The notes beneath the pieces are model-generated. The model was not told where the DNA came from and did not search any database. It was given only the letters and a program-made list of their open reading frames with translations. A DNA stretch of 64,000 nucleotides from Microglena sp. YARC. Its lineage: Eukaryota; Chlorophyta; Chlorophyceae; Chlamydomonadales; Chlamydomonadaceae. The position numbers were made by a program, and so were the translations under genes. The DNA is taken from the NCBI GenBank assembly GCA_022414725.1, contig CM039464.1, positions 23,403,597 through 23,467,596 on the forward strand, written 5' to 3'. Shown here one piece after another: positions 14,975 to 24,970 of this stretch (position 1 is its first letter; each line of letters starts with the position of its first letter).

Positions 14975-15575
14975 TTAAGGGAAAACAAAACTCAACCACC
15001 ACCACCAACCACACAAAAAACAAGAAAATATATAATAAAAACTAAGATATGAAAAACAAACTGTTCAGGGACACTCAACAGCATTCTTCCCACGTTGAAG
15101 CTAAGGCAACCATGCCAGCATGTGAGGCGAGGGACAACAACAACAACAAAAACAACAACAACAACAAGGAAGAACAAAAAATGGACCAAACCAACAAACA
15201 AAATTAAAACTAAGAAAAACATAAAATAAAGAACTAAGATATTGAACAAATATATGCAGGAACACTCAACAGCATTCTTCCCACGTTGAAGCGGACACAA
15301 CCATACCAGCATGTGAGGCGAGGGACAACAACAATAACAACAATGACAACAACAATGACAAGAGAAGACAAAAATCCACCACCAACTACAACGAAATCTC
15401 AACCAGAAAAAGATTACAAAACCCAAAAAGCAAACAACTATGCAGGGACACTCTACATCTTTCTTCTCGCATGGCAGCACATACAACAAAATGCCACACA
15501 GATATGCCACGTTGAAGCGGACACAACCATGCCACAAGTAGAGGCAGATGACGACCCTATGTGGGTGACAAGGGC
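14055..15575 (+). repeat. Tandem exon-like units separated by (CAA)n-rich spacers
   Basis: Eight copies of a 170-230-bp unit. Each has a conserved block of about 55 bases, from TATGCAG then GGACACTCTACAGC to ACCATGCCAGCAT then GTGAGGCGAGGGAC, followed by (CAA)n and an A/C-rich spacer. The block is bordered by a plausible acceptor (TATGCAG) and a plausible donor (GTGAGG). In frame it reads roughly DTLQHSSHVAADTTMPA. The last copy (from about 15505) reads EADTTMPQVEADDDPMWV before a possible donor, GTAGGA, at about 15577. One copy (about 14281) has lost the donor-like GTGAG. Spacer CAA tracts vary from 6 to 16 repeats. This could be amplified exons of a plus-strand gene or a minisatellite that happens to carry splice-like motifs. 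No protein family is recognised. Confidence 0.6.
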
Positions 15576-16300
15576 AGAGGTAGGATCACAATTCTCTTTC
15601 TCTTAAACAAAAGTGGTGTTTTTACTTAGTTTAATTTTAGCTTACTTTGTATTTGGAGGTGCTGAGATGCTGTATTGTGTCGTACTGCAGGCCTCCATAT
15701 CCATTTGTGTTTTGGTTGTTATCTTTTTACTTATAAAAGTGTAATCTTTTTATTTTGCGAGCCCTCAGATTCCATCCGCATGCTTGCTGTGTATGCAGGT
15801 TACATTACAGGGGGCAGCCAATTAGGCTAAAGGGACTTGTCCAACCTCAAATAATCAAGATAATGATAGACTATACAGATATATATAATTATTAATTATA
15901 ATTAATAGAATATACAGATGGGCCCTTAACAAGCGCTGCATGTTGATCTGGCAGGCGCAGGCGGCAGGTCCCAAGTCGGGGTAGTAAGCCATATGTGGAG
16001 CCTATACCCTAATATCGCGCCTGATAACGGTTCGACGGTTTTTTTGTCGTGAAATATACTGTACGTCTCGATTTGACGGTTGCTTCCGTCAAATTAAAAC
16101 GTTAAATTTTCCTGTCAGTACGGTACTATACAGATGGGCTATGAACAAGCGCTATGAGCTCTAGTCTCCAACAAATTGTAATGGAACGACTGAGGACATG
16201 AATAACTACGAGATAATTTCTTTATGCGTTTTTCATCACATTTTTAGCACCGGCATAAGTCGAGTAGTAGTAATCAAATATTTGTATCCTCAAACAGATG
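15576..16300. other. Non-coding stretch with a dispersed-repeat fragment and a direct repeat
   Basis: 15785-15860 matches, on the minus strand, part of the dispersed repeat family also seen at 20638, 21375, 25640, 59763 and 63700 (core ACAAGTCCCTTTAGCCTA on that strand). The phrase TATACAGATGGGC...AACAAGCGCT occurs twice, at about 15908 and 16126, so about 220 bases may be a duplicated unit or the body of a small element. No gene is supported. Confidence 0.5.
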
Positions 16301-16307
16301 GAGGGTA

Positions 16308-16420
16308 TGCGGATGTGTGCCTGTGTATGTGTGTCTGTGTATGTATGTGTGTGTCTGCATATGTGTATGTATGCGTGTGTGTCTGCATATATGTATGTAT
16401 GCGTATGTGTGTGTGTTTGC
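16308..16420. repeat. (TG)n/(TATG)n microsatellite
   Basis: Runs of TGTGTATG and TGTGTCTGCATATG. The open frames through it are Cys/Val repeats in one direction and His/Thr repeats in the other, and are not coding. Confidence 0.9.
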
Positions 16421-16561
16421 ATCTCACAGTACAAGGCACACAACTAACCTTGCTTGAATTCCCTGAAACCCCAATTCAACACACACCACACACTCATCCG
16501 GCATTAGCCAGTATGAGATCAAGGTCAGTCCCTAACCCTGACCCTACCTGACCACTGCCAG

Positions 16562-17065
16562 GCTGTGATGGACTTCTTACGTGAAGCTATGCAAGGTCCC
16601 AACAGCAATCTGGTCCTCGACTTAATCCAGCCAGGCGGTGCAAACCATGAGGTTAGCTGTGCTTCTACTGATACCCCCCCCTCTGTTCCCATCCATCCGA
16701 GTGCTACCCAGCCTGGTACACAGACACAGCCGGACTTTAAAGCAGAGCAGTTTCGAGTGTATGGCTTTGCACTGCCCAGCTTGCCGCCTAGTGGTGCACA
16801 TGATGAGGTCGGCTGTGCTTCTACTGATATCCCCCACCCAGTTGCTATCCATCCATATGCTACCCAGCCTGCTGCACAGACACGATCGGACCCTAAAGCA
16901 GAGCAGTTTCGAGTTTATGGCTTAGCACTGCCCAGCTTGCCGCCTCGTGGTGCACACGATGAGGTTGGCTGTGCTTCTACTGATACTCCCCACCCTGTTT
17001 CTTTCCATCCTTATACTACCATGCTACTGGGAGCTGATGACTCGAACGTCAAGATTTGGAAGTAG
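16562..17065 (+). CDS. Probable terminal exon with 52-residue repeats and a WD40-like end
   Basis: The open frame starts after a good acceptor (ACCACTGCCAG at 16551-16561) and runs 168 codons to a TAG at 17063. It begins AVMDFLREAMQGPNSNLVLD and then has about two and a half copies of a 52-residue repeat, each with HDEVGCASTDTPHPV and RVYGLALPSLPPRGA (156 bases at DNA level). The last residues, MLLGADDSNVKIWK, look like the final strand of a WD40 repeat, in which a D-x-x-V-x-I-W motif is typical. A WD-repeat protein with a repeat-expanded loop is therefore inferred. Upstream, a stretch at about 16434-16525 (CACAG border, QGTQLTLLEFPETP in frame) may be a preceding exon, but its apparent donor does not join in phase, so the model stays partial. 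Confidence 0.5.
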   Translation, partial: AVMDFLREAMQGPNSNLVLDLIQPGGANHEVSCASTDTPPSVPIHPSATQPGTQTQPDFKAEQFRVYGFALPSLPPSGAHDEVGCASTDIPHPVAIHPYATQPAAQTRSDPKAEQFRVYGLALPSLPPRGAHDEVGCASTDTPHPVSFHPYTTMLLGADDSNVKIWK

Positions 17066-17066
17066 C

Positions 17067-17290
17067 ATGATTGGTTGGTTGGTTGCAAGACTTGGTTGGT
17101 TGCATGATTGGTTGGTTGGTTAGTTGGTTGCAAGAGTTGGTTGGTTGGTTGCATGATTGGTTGGTTGGTTGCAAGAGTTGGTTGGTTGGTTGGTTGCATA
17201 ATTGGTTGGTTGGTTGCAAGAGTTGGTTGGTTGGTTGCAGGGGTTGGTTGGTTGCATGATTGGTTGGTTGCATAATTGGTTGGTAGGTTG
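17067..17290. repeat. TTGG-rich minisatellite
   Basis: Variants of TTGGTTGGTTGCAAGAG and TTGGTTGGTTGCATGATT repeat at 20-30 bases. On the minus strand this abuts the last ankyrin-like stretch and could be intron or 3' sequence. The overlapping frames open on both strands (Asn/Gln/Pro/Thr-rich or Trp/Gly/Val-rich) are the product of the repeat. Confidence 0.9.
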
Positions 17291-17363
17291 CAAGAACCGC
17301 GCCATCCTGACAATCAGCACACGTAGCATACCGCAGGGTGCCTAGCAACAGGCGCACAATCTC

Positions 17364-17867
17364 CAGTTGGCCTTAGCTGGCGGCGGTAACCAGTCTGACA
17401 ATCAGCAGGTGGCCTTAGCTGGCGGCGGTAACCAGTCTGACAATCAGCAGGTGGCCTTAGCTGGCGGCGGTAACCAGTCTGACAATCAGCAGTTGGCCTT
17501 AGCTGGCGGCGGTAACCAGTCTGACAATCAGCAGTTGGCCTTAGCTGGCGGCAGTAACCAGTCTGACAATCAGCAGTTGGCCTTAGCTGGCGGCGGTAAC
17601 CAGTCTGACAATCAGCAGTTGGCCTTAGCTGGCGGCGGTAACCAGTCTGACAATCAGCAGGTGGCCTTAGCTGGCGGCTGTAACCAGTCTGACAATCAGC
17701 AGTTGGCCTTAGCTGGCGGCAGTAACCAGTCTGACAATCAGCAGTTGGCCTTAGCTGGCGGCGGTAACCAGTCTGACAATCAGCAGGTGGCCTTAGCTGG
17801 CGGCGGTAACCAGTCTGACAATCAGCAGTTGGCCTTAGCTGGCGGCGGTAACCAGTCTGACAATCAG
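17364..17867. repeat. 42-bp tandem array, 12 copies
   Basis: Unit TTGGCCTTAGCTGGCGGCGG followed by TAACCAGTCTGACAATCAGCA, with rare single-base variants. Because 42 is a multiple of three it stays open on both strands: LALAGGGNQSDNQQ forward and ADCQTGYRRQLRPT reverse. The reverse reading shares the ADCQ..G phrase with the ankyrin units, so the array probably grew from an ankyrin-unit fragment. One further copy lies beyond the LINE at 18636-18678. Confidence 0.95.
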
Positions 17868-18336
17868 CGATACCAAAAATGGTTCGCAGCCAACAGCAAT
17901 GATGAGAATGGCTTGATTCCTTTTACATCCGCCTTACATAAGCAGGATCAGATTCGTTCTATAGCACAGTTTAGAATGGGTTCCCATTGGCTGAACACAG
18001 AAAGAATGAGGGTGGTGGATAGAGCACACATCCCTCGCTCAATGAGACACTGTCAAATGTGTGGGTTCCAAAAAACTGAGGATGAAATGCATATGTTTGA
18101 GTGCCCTTTTTATAATGATATTCGCCTCCGCTACCAGAAATCTGTTTACAGATATTTATAGGCATGTCCATGAGGATACCGACTTAACCGTATGGAATGT
18201 GGAATTCTGCGATTCCACATTCAGAACCTTTATGAATGGAAATGGCACTAAGTCTTTTTGGAGCAACCTAGCCGACTATCTTTCTACTTGTAGAAGAGCA
18301 AGACAGGAAGCCCTGGACTGCTTAGTGGCACCGTAA
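17868..18336 (+). pseudogene. LINE ORF2 C-terminal zinc-finger remnant
   Basis: The frame reads GSHWLNTERMRVVDRAHIPR, then HCQMCGFQKTEDEMHMFECP. This matches the C-terminal C..C(...)EDE.H...CP motif seen after many LINE reverse transcriptases (zf-RVT type). The frame runs to a stop at 18159-18161, and the natural continuation (DIYRHVHEDTDLTVWNVEFC to LDCLVAP, stop at 18336) lies in another frame, so a frameshift occurred near 18130-18160. No reverse transcriptase or endonuclease domain is present. It is a dead 5'-truncated copy. Confidence 0.8.
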
Positions 18337-18635
18337 TTTATTATCCCTTTTTTTTCTTCTTGAGACTTCTCATTTGTTAGCTTCTTACCTCCGCCACTGT
18401 AAGTGGTTGAGATCTGGGTCCTGCTCTAAGGGGTTTAATACCTACGCCACCAAAACGGTGGTTGGGAGTTTGGTTTGTTTGTCCTCGACACACCCCTGAT
18501 GTAATGGGGTTTTTTGCTTTGTGGGTGCTTTTTCTTTTTGTTTAAAGCACAGAGTCTCATACACCCTCGCGGTGTCAAGTAGACTTTAACATGTAATGTA
18601 ATGTAATGTAATGTAATGTAATGTAATGTAATGTA
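17868..18635 (+). mobile_element. 5'-truncated LINE 3' end inserted in the 42-bp array
   Basis: The element starts abruptly inside the array and contains the end of a LINE ORF2, a 3' UTR of about 260 bases, and a tail of about seven (ATGTA) pentamers ending at 18635. A copy of the interrupted array unit then resumes. Pentameric tails and severe 5' truncation are typical of LINE retrotransposition. The target duplication cannot be delimited because the target is itself repeated. Confidence 0.85.
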
Positions 18636-18679
18636 GCAGTTGGCCTTAGCTGGCGGCGGTAACCAGTCTGGCAATCAGC

Positions 18680-19796
18680 ACAGGCAGCATGCCTTCTGGC
18701 ATTCAACCAAATACAAATTATCTGTATGCGGCCGCTCCATGCAGCGTCAGGCAGGGCCATCCCCTCCCTGAGAAGCAGCATGTGCAGCATGACGTGGGGT
18801 ATTCAACAGCATACACGCTACCTCTGCGTGGCCATCCCACACTGCGTGGACGAGAGCCTGTCCATGCGACAATCAGCATGTGCAGCAGGATGTGGGGTAT
18901 TCAACAATATATGCGCGCTATCTATGCATGACCATCCCACACGGCATTGACAAGAGCCTGTCCACCCCGACAATCAGCATGTGCAGCATGACGTGGGGTA
19001 TTCACAAACATACACGCTATCTCTGCGTGGCCATCCCACACTGCGTCGACGAGAGCCTGTCCATGCGACAATCAGCATGTGCAGCAGGATGTGGGGTATT
19101 CAACAACATACGCGCTATCTCTGCGTGGCCATCCCACACGGCATTGACAAGAGCCTATCCACCCCGACAATCAGCATGTGCAGCAGGATGTGGGGTATTC
19201 AACAACATACGCGCTATCTCTGCGTGGCCATCCCACACGGTATTGACAAGAGCCTATCCACCCCGACAATCAGCATGTGCAGCAGGATGTGGGGTATTCA
19301 ACAACATACGCGCTATCTCTGCGTGGCCATCCCACACGGCATTGACAAGAGCCTATCCACCCCGACAATCAGTATTTGCAGCAGGATGTAGGGTATTCAA
19401 CAGCATACGCGCTATCTCTGCGTGGCCATCCCACACGACATTGACAAGAGCCTGTCCACCCCGACAATCAGCATGTGCAGCAGGAGGTGGGGCATTCAAC
19501 AACATATGCACTATCTCTGCCTGGCCTTTGCATGCTGCCTCCATGAGAGCCTATCCATGATGACTGTCAGCACGTGCTGCATTGTGTGGGGCATTCAATA
19601 ACATATGCACCATCTCTGTCCGGCCTTTTCACACCGCATCCATGAGAGCCTCCCCATGCTGACTGTCAGCACGTGCAGCATTGTGTGCATTCAATAACAT
19701 ATGCACTATCTCTGTCCGGCCTTTCTACACCGCATCCATGAGAGCCTCCCCATGCTGACTGTCAGCACGTGCAGCATCGTGTGGGGCATTCAATAA
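18680..19796. repeat. 99-bp ankyrin-coding tandem array, main block
   Basis: About ten units carry the plus-strand phrase CAATCAGCATGTGCAGCAGG and then GTGGGGTATTCAACAACATA. Central units are over 95% alike by eye; the outer ones (18771, 19568, 19667) diverge more, as expected when unequal exchange homogenises the middle. Plus-strand open frames here are shadows of the minus-strand ankyrin frame. Confidence 0.9.
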
Positions 19797-20009
19797 AGGT
19801 AATGATAACGCCAGGTAGGGTGTGGTGTTAAGGGAGCCCGTTGTGCGCGGGTAGGGAGCGGTCTTCTACCTCAACTGGACAAGCTACCATCGCGGCTGAC
19901 AATGACCTGCAACGCCAAGAGCGACCGAAGGGGGAATCGAACCCCCGACTGTTCATCCTCAAAGTGATTTGGTCTACCACTAGACCAATGTATATCACTG
20001 AAAGGGGCT
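19797..20009 (-). mobile_element. tRNA-derived SINE, head type A
   Basis: On the minus strand it starts near CAGTGATATACATTGGTCTA. It has an A-box-like TGGTCTAGTGG and a consensus B box, GGTTCGATTCC, inside a GGGGG/CCCCC T-stem-like hairpin. A body (CGATGGTAGCTTGTCCAG) and the 3' end GGCGTTATCATTAC follow. It is flanked by 14-base direct repeats, GGGGCATTCAATAA (19783-19796) and GGGGCATTGAATAA (20010-20023), with one mismatch. They are read as a target duplication, although the ankyrin units also contain this word. Body and 3' end recur at 30566, 36170, 36393 and 51858. Confidence 0.85.
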
Positions 20010-20165
20010 GGGGCATTGAATAACAGATGCACCACCTCTGTCCTGCCTTTGCATGCTGCCTCCATGAGAGCCTAGCCATGCTGACTGTCAGCACGTGCAG
20101 CATTGTGTGGGGCATTCAATAACATATGCACCACCTCTGTCCGGCCTTTGCATGCTGCCTCCATA

Positions 20166-20637
20166 AGAGCTTCTCCCATTTATGGGATTTTCGGTTGAGC
20201 CGCGTTGTCCGCTTGACCACAAGTGACAAAGAACCCTTTCCTAACTGTCTCATAAACCCTGGCTTCGGTCTGCTGCACTCGATTCTGTTGCCACCTGTTA
20301 CTCGGTACCCAACAATCCCCACCAATTTTCTTGTATTAATATTATTTTTCAGGAGAGTTCTCATCTATGTGTTACATTCTTGATACCGGTACGTACCGAG
20401 TGCAGTCAGTGCATGTATGTATATTTCGTTTGCATTTGCATTGGCATTTGCATGGTGCTTCGGCATCAACCCAAGGACGCGTGGGGCATTGTCTTTGAGG
20501 CCGTTGTCTGTTGGTGAACTGGTACCCTACGCCTGCAGACAACACAACCAGGCCTCATTGATACGAGCACCTTGGGCGCATACCTGCTTTGTGCATTCTG
20601 TTGGACTGCCTTTTCTTGTTTCCAACTAATATGTATG
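20166..20637. other. Apparently unique non-coding stretch
   Basis: No gene is supported. Short open frames exist on both strands but have no domain, repeat or splice context. Confidence 0.45.
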
Positions 20638-20785
20638 TATATTCCAGTCGAGGGGTAGGCCAAATATGCTTACGGGACTTGCCCAGCCGAGATAGGAAGG
20701 GCTTAAAAAGAAAAAACCTTGATGAACTGAACCCCAAACAATCGTTTTGCCAACAGGGGCCCTGAGTTCGTCCTACAGTGATAAT
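20638..20785 (-). repeat. Dispersed repeat family, copy 1
   Basis: The minus strand reads from ATCACTGTAGGACGAACTCA through AAAACGATTGTTTGGGGTTC to GGGCAAGTCCCGTAAGCATA, ending TGGCCTACCCCTCGACTGGA and a TATACATACAT tail. The same order of blocks is seen at 25640-25780 and 59763-60062. No inverted termini were found. The CATA-rich tail fits a short retroelement or the 3' end of a LINE. Confidence 0.7.
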
Positions 20786-21374
20786 TTAATTCTACAATAT
20801 AATAATGCATGCTAAGTAGATGCACTCCTGCAGTCATTTATTGTGACATTAATGAGGCATTTATGAATGGAAATCCATAGCCCAGGTATGGGCATCAGAG
20901 GAAAGATGTAACTCTCCTGCTGTCTCCCAAATAAAATAAATAAATGGCGGTAGTATGCCTTGTTACAAGGCGTGGGGTTGAAGGGGCCAGACCGTTTGCT
21001 TGCACTTGGGCCAACCACCAAATTGAAATTGTTTCATCCGTGTAATACAGATACTCATATAGTCACCATTGTCACAACCACCAAACTCTCCTGAATGATG
21101 TATCCAGGGTTGTTCAGGATGCTGGGTCCTCCATCGCAGACGCAAAACGTCGAAGGGTCCGTTGCGTCACAAGATGCGGGCTATACAATTGGGTGTGTCT
21201 CAGGCAGCTGAGCTGGGGGTCATCTTGAAGTACCCTGCATGTAACCCACCTGAATCTTGGGTTTACGAGCTCATCAGCTCGACACAGCTTTTGTTTTGCG
21301 GCCGGCACAAACATTTATGTGCAGTTATGTAACTCACCTGAATCTTGGTGCCACCATATAATCCCCTTAATAAA
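20786..21374. other. Non-coding stretch
   Basis: No gene is supported. The phrase TACAAGGCGTGGGGTTGAAGGGGCCAGA (20959-20986, quoted in part) resembles, in reverse, stretches at about 43188 and 45950, so a further short dispersed repeat may end here. Confidence 0.4.
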
Positions 21375-21480
21375 CTTTGGAACCTGGCCACATACCCTTC
21401 CTATCACAGTTAGCCAAGTCCCTTCAGTTTATTTGGCCTTCCCCTGGACTGTAACATACGTGCATACACATACCATAGTT
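21375..21480 (+). repeat. Dispersed repeat family, partial copy 2
   Basis: TCCTATCACAGTTAGCCAAG, then TCCCTTCAGTTTATTTGGCC, CCCTGGACTGTAACATACGT and a CATACACATACC tail match the 3' part of the family at 59985-60060. Confidence 0.7.
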
Positions 21481-21974
21481 GATCCCAGAGAATTGGTTAC
21501 ATACTGGTACCTTAAGCCAGCAATTTGGCTGCTGGCCGTCTTCGGCAGTAAACAAGTCATAACAAGGGAAATGTAAACGCGATTACGCCAACAAGTCATT
21601 TGTTTTCTCATGAGGGCACAATTAAAATAACTTTCAAACACCCCGGGTCTATGTAATAACAAAGCAAAAACAAAACTCGAATGTGGAAGGGGAGCCGATT
21701 TCCTGTCGAAACATGCCGGTCTCGTTAAATTCTGAGGTACGAAGGTACAAAGTCGAGGAAAGGATATAGCTTTCCGGAGTGTTATACCGTGAGAACTGAC
21801 ACAGGGAATGGCCTAGGGCGTGTGCTTTACAAACGTGATAGCATGTCAGGCGACATGCCAGGTATAAGGAGAGAAAGGCGACAGTACCTCAGGGCACTGC
21901 CGCCGCTAGGTGCTGGCCCTATCGGGCAGAGGCACTACAACGGAAGCTTCCAGGCGGAGGGCCTGGCGCACTAA
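21481..21974. other. Non-coding stretch with a paralogue of the LTR element's target
   Basis: CCGTCTTCGGCAGTAAAC at about 21537 is, in reverse, the sequence just left of the LTR element (TTACTGCCGAAGACGG, 25790-25805). GTACGAAGGTACAAAGTCGA at about 21737 recurs in the 46-bp repeats at 24971-25075. No gene is supported. Confidence 0.5.
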
Positions 21975-22594
21975 CAACTTGTTTCCAACCAGGGTCCGGT
22001 TTAAGGGTCCGGTTAAGCGGCGGTTAAATTCGTTATTTTCGGCGCTAACCGGTGTTTGGTCGGAAACACAAAAAGTTAAGGTCCGGTTAAAAACCAACCG
22101 TCCCGGTTAGTGCAATGGCGCACCCCCCCTGCCATTAAAGAAAGTTAAGGGGCGGTTAAGTTCGGTTGATGAATGAGATATGGTGACGTCACGAAGTTGA
22201 AGCGCGCCTCTTAAAAATCACGCTGCTTTAGAGTCCCGCATCCTTCTTTCTTTCTCGGACACTCATCACTGATCGCACAGTTTCTCTAAGATGGATTCGC
22301 AGCAGCAGGGCACCGTCCCTGCCACGCAATTTTCGACTGATCTTCCTGAGGCAACCAGCAGCGGCCAGAAGTGGAATAAACGCTGAAATCAGCGTCTGAA
22401 TCGCGAGGGAGTGCTGCAAAGCGCATTTGCCACGTTGACCCATTTTGAACTGACCTGGTCAGGTGCAAAAGACTGCTTAACTGGTGGAACGTTTCCAACC
22501 ATCTTCCCGAAAGTTAAGGCCCGGTTAGAGGTCGAGTCTAAACCCTCCGAAACACAATCCTTAACCGGACCCCCAACTGGTTGGAAACAAGCTG
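21975..22594. mobile_element. PIF/Harbinger-like MITE 1
   Basis: The termini are inverted: CAACTTGTTTCCAACC at the left and, in reverse, CAGCTTGTTTCCAACC at the right. GGTCCGGTTAAG-type subterminal repeats follow on both sides. The flanks are TAA (21972-21974) and TAA (22595-22597), the 3-bp TWA target duplication typical of PIF/Harbinger. Inside, an ATG at 22291 opens a short frame, MDSQQQGTVPATQFSTDLPE, stopping at about 22386. It may be the remnant of an accessory-protein gene. No DDE transposase is present. Confidence 0.85.
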
Positions 22595-22597
22595 TAA

Positions 22598-23234
22598 GAG
22601 GGCGTTTACACGAGCAGGTTATCTCGGCCAGTTACGGTTAAGATGTACAGTTAACTAACTACGAAGCGTTTACACGACACTTTTCGCGTCAGTTATCTCA
22701 CCCAGTTCACCATTTTCGCGATAACCATAACTCCCCCCCCCCCCCCCCCCCCTAGTTACGGGTTAAAGGTTAAGGTTAGTGGGTCGTTAAGTTCGTTTGG
22801 CTTCCGAGCTGTGAGATATATCGGCTACGTTACCTCCAGTCCAGTTCGTCAATTTCTGCAGATTCGAATTTTCTAGAGCAGCAAGCAAGAAGGCATTGGC
22901 CGAGCAGATGTTGATGATCAGCTGCCAGATCTCACCCAGCAATCTCGATCGACGGGTCGCTGCGGAGCCTTGAAGTCGCTTGCTTCACAGCACGGTTCGT
23001 GCTGCGGAGCAAGGCCCGAAAATAGCTCGTCTGTCACCCAAAATTCAAAACTCACTAGGCTATCCAGAAGTACACGACCAACCTAAACGAACGCTAACTG
23101 CGAGCGCAAATGCACGTATAAAGAGAAACTGGTTAATTTTGCGTTCGTTGAGGGTTCGGGCATACGTGGCGCTAACTATTTGGTTATCTCGCCAACTTAA
23201 CTGGCCGAGATAACCGGCTCGTGTAAACGCCCTC
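22598..23234. mobile_element. PIF/Harbinger-like MITE 2, abutting MITE 1
   Basis: The left end is GAGGGCGTTTACACGAGCAG and the right end in reverse is GAGGGCGTTTACACGAGCCG. The inverted match continues through GGTTATCTCGGCCAGTTA, about 37 bases with one mismatch. The left TAA (22595-22597) is the same triplet that closes MITE 1; the right TAA is 23235-23237. It contains a 20-base C run (22733-22752). No transposase frame is present. Confidence 0.85.
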
Positions 23235-23237
23235 TAA

Positions 23238-23889
23238 GAGGTCATACAGACGAGACAGGTTTGGGTTTGGGTTTGGTTTGAGGTTAACCTGCCACGTCAG
23301 AGGGGGTTAGACGAGGTTACCCGAGGTTAACCCAAACCCGCCCAAACACGCGAATTTCGTTCAGACGGCATTCCTGAGCTTCTTGTCAGTAGGAAAAGTT
23401 TAAAAAGTTTGAATCGCCGATCAGCAGCAGGAGCGCTCAAATCAAGCAGGCTCTGGCGATACTGTGAGGAAGGCGGAAACTGCGTCTCGGCATACTGCGT
23501 ATCACGCTGCTACTGCTGCACCTCATGCTGGCGTGGACCTGCAGGTGGCGGCCCCTCCTGATCGGACCCCTCCATACAGCGCAGTGAATGTTGCAGATGG
23601 CGCGAAAGGGAGGACGGTTGCGAAAACAAGTGCGGCTAAAGGAAATGCGGCAAAATGTATCGCAACAGAAACAACGAAAAACACGTGTGCGACATAACCA
23701 TAATCATAACCCAAACGTGGGGGGGTGGGGGGACGTTTGGGTTTGGGGGTTGGTTAGCATTTGGGTTACCGAATTTGACCAAAACGCGTCAACTTTGTCC
23801 CGTGTGAACGAAAAAAGGTTTGGATGTACGACAGAAACGCCCAACTAACCCGTAACTCAGACCCAAACCTGTCTCGTCTGACCGACCTC
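23238..23889. mobile_element. PIF/Harbinger-like MITE 3, abutting MITE 2
   Basis: The left end GAGGTCATACAGACGAGACA and the reversed right end GAGGTCGGTCAGACGAGACA both continue with GGTTTGGGT. The left TAA (23235-23237) is shared with MITE 2 and the right TAA is 23890-23892. Its termini resemble those of MITE 2 (GAGG..., ACGAG..., CAGGTT), so the two are sister subfamilies. A 77-codon frame (23464-23697, Ala/Thr-rich, GTG start) may be decayed coding sequence. Confidence 0.85.
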
Positions 23890-23972
23890 TAAGGGTGGAA
23901 AAGAAAAGAAAAGAAAAGCAGTACGCCAATTCGGCGTGATTAAGGAAGCTGTCCAAAGGGGGTCCTCGGATT

Positions 23973-24924
23973 GGGTGGATTCCCATTGGGGCAGGATGGG
24001 TCTGGATGGGTCGTTAAGTACGGATAACCGACGACCTATCCAGTGTTTACCTTCCCATAGGGGTTTTGGATGGTTCGTATTTGTACGGATGTACTGACGA
24101 AATACCCATCCAGACGACCCATCCATAAGCCAAAATCCATCCAGGCCCTCGACCGAGGTGTGGGTTGGATGGCTCTGGATGGGTCGCAAAATATCCGGCT
24201 CCTTCCGGCACAGTCCGGCATTGCTTTCTTCAACCGACCTGCTAGTTTCATTAGCCAGGAGTTTCCGAACTTTTGGATCACAGATCATCTTCGAGCAAGA
24301 CAGAATCTGGGACATTCTAACAATTTCTTCTCCATTCGACGCCCCTTCTTCATTCTACTTTTCTTTTTCGTCTTTCATCGCTCTGCATCATAGCCACGGT
24401 AGTGGCTAGACGTTCATGCTCATTCCCCGGAAGAAAGGCTACCGTAGAACAAGCAGCGCCTGCGCAAGCTATGGCGCCCGATCGAGAACGGTCTACAGCA
24501 GGAATAATTATGAAGAAAAGGAGCCGGAATAGCTCCATGGCTGACATGCTCATCGCGTGGAAAGATTGAAAGAAAGAAATGGACGCCGCGAGGTATGACT
24601 TCAGGTCGCGGAGTGCGGTCTTGAGAAGAGGAATAGATGGATCTAGGATGGATCAGCGCAAGAAATTGAACTGTCAACGATCGATCCGTCTTTTCTTGCG
24701 ACTATTGATTGAAAGTACCTGCGAAGGTTCCCGGTGGTACATGCGTGTATTGCTGCACCCATCCAGTCGCTTGCAATGGGAGTGCGTTTTGGATGGGTGG
24801 CCGTGTACGGATGCACGAACCATCCAAAGAGCTCAACGACCCATCCAAAGGGCCCAACCGACAAATACCGACCCATCCTGTACTACAACCGACTTTACCC
24901 ATCCAGTCCAATGGGAATCCACCC
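23973..24924. mobile_element. Inverted-terminus MITE 4
   Basis: The left end GGGTGGATTCCCATTGGGGC and the reversed right end GGGTGGATTCCCATTGGACT continue with GGATGGGT. GGATGGGTC words repeat in both subterminal regions. A right-hand TAA (24925-24927) is present but the left flank is ATT, so the target duplication is not intact or a terminus is off. A minus-strand frame of about 67 codons (24350-24553) and other short frames show no transposase motif. Confidence 0.7.
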
Positions 24925-24970
24925 TAAGACACTCTAGCTGGACCGGGAGAACCGGTCTATAACAAAGGAA

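Larger units (their letters stand above)
17291..20165 (-). pseudogene. Ankyrin-repeat gene, interrupted and probably dead
   Basis: On the minus strand about 13 near-identical 99-base units (33 codons) encode ankyrin repeats. The clearest stretch (19353-19544) reads MEAACKGQAEIVHMLLNAP, then ADCRGGQALVNVVWDGHAEI, the usual helix-turn-helix pattern. Unit spacing is exactly 99 between about 18974 and 19469. The array is broken by a SINE (19797-20009), a LINE insertion (17868-18635) and a 42-bp array. The same TAG stop (CAG to TAG at the QAL position) recurs in at least four units (near 19151, 19250, 19349 and 19552), and another lies near 20069. A divergent ankyrin end, LLLGTLRYATCADCQDGA, is at about 17290-17355. 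Ankyrin repeats mediate protein contacts. Homogenised stops plus insertions argue for a pseudogene. Confidence 0.75.

Noticed and set aside
19910..20000. Functional tRNA gene
   Set aside because: It has A- and B-box-like sequence but no pairing acceptor stem. It is part of a longer repeated SINE with a target duplication.
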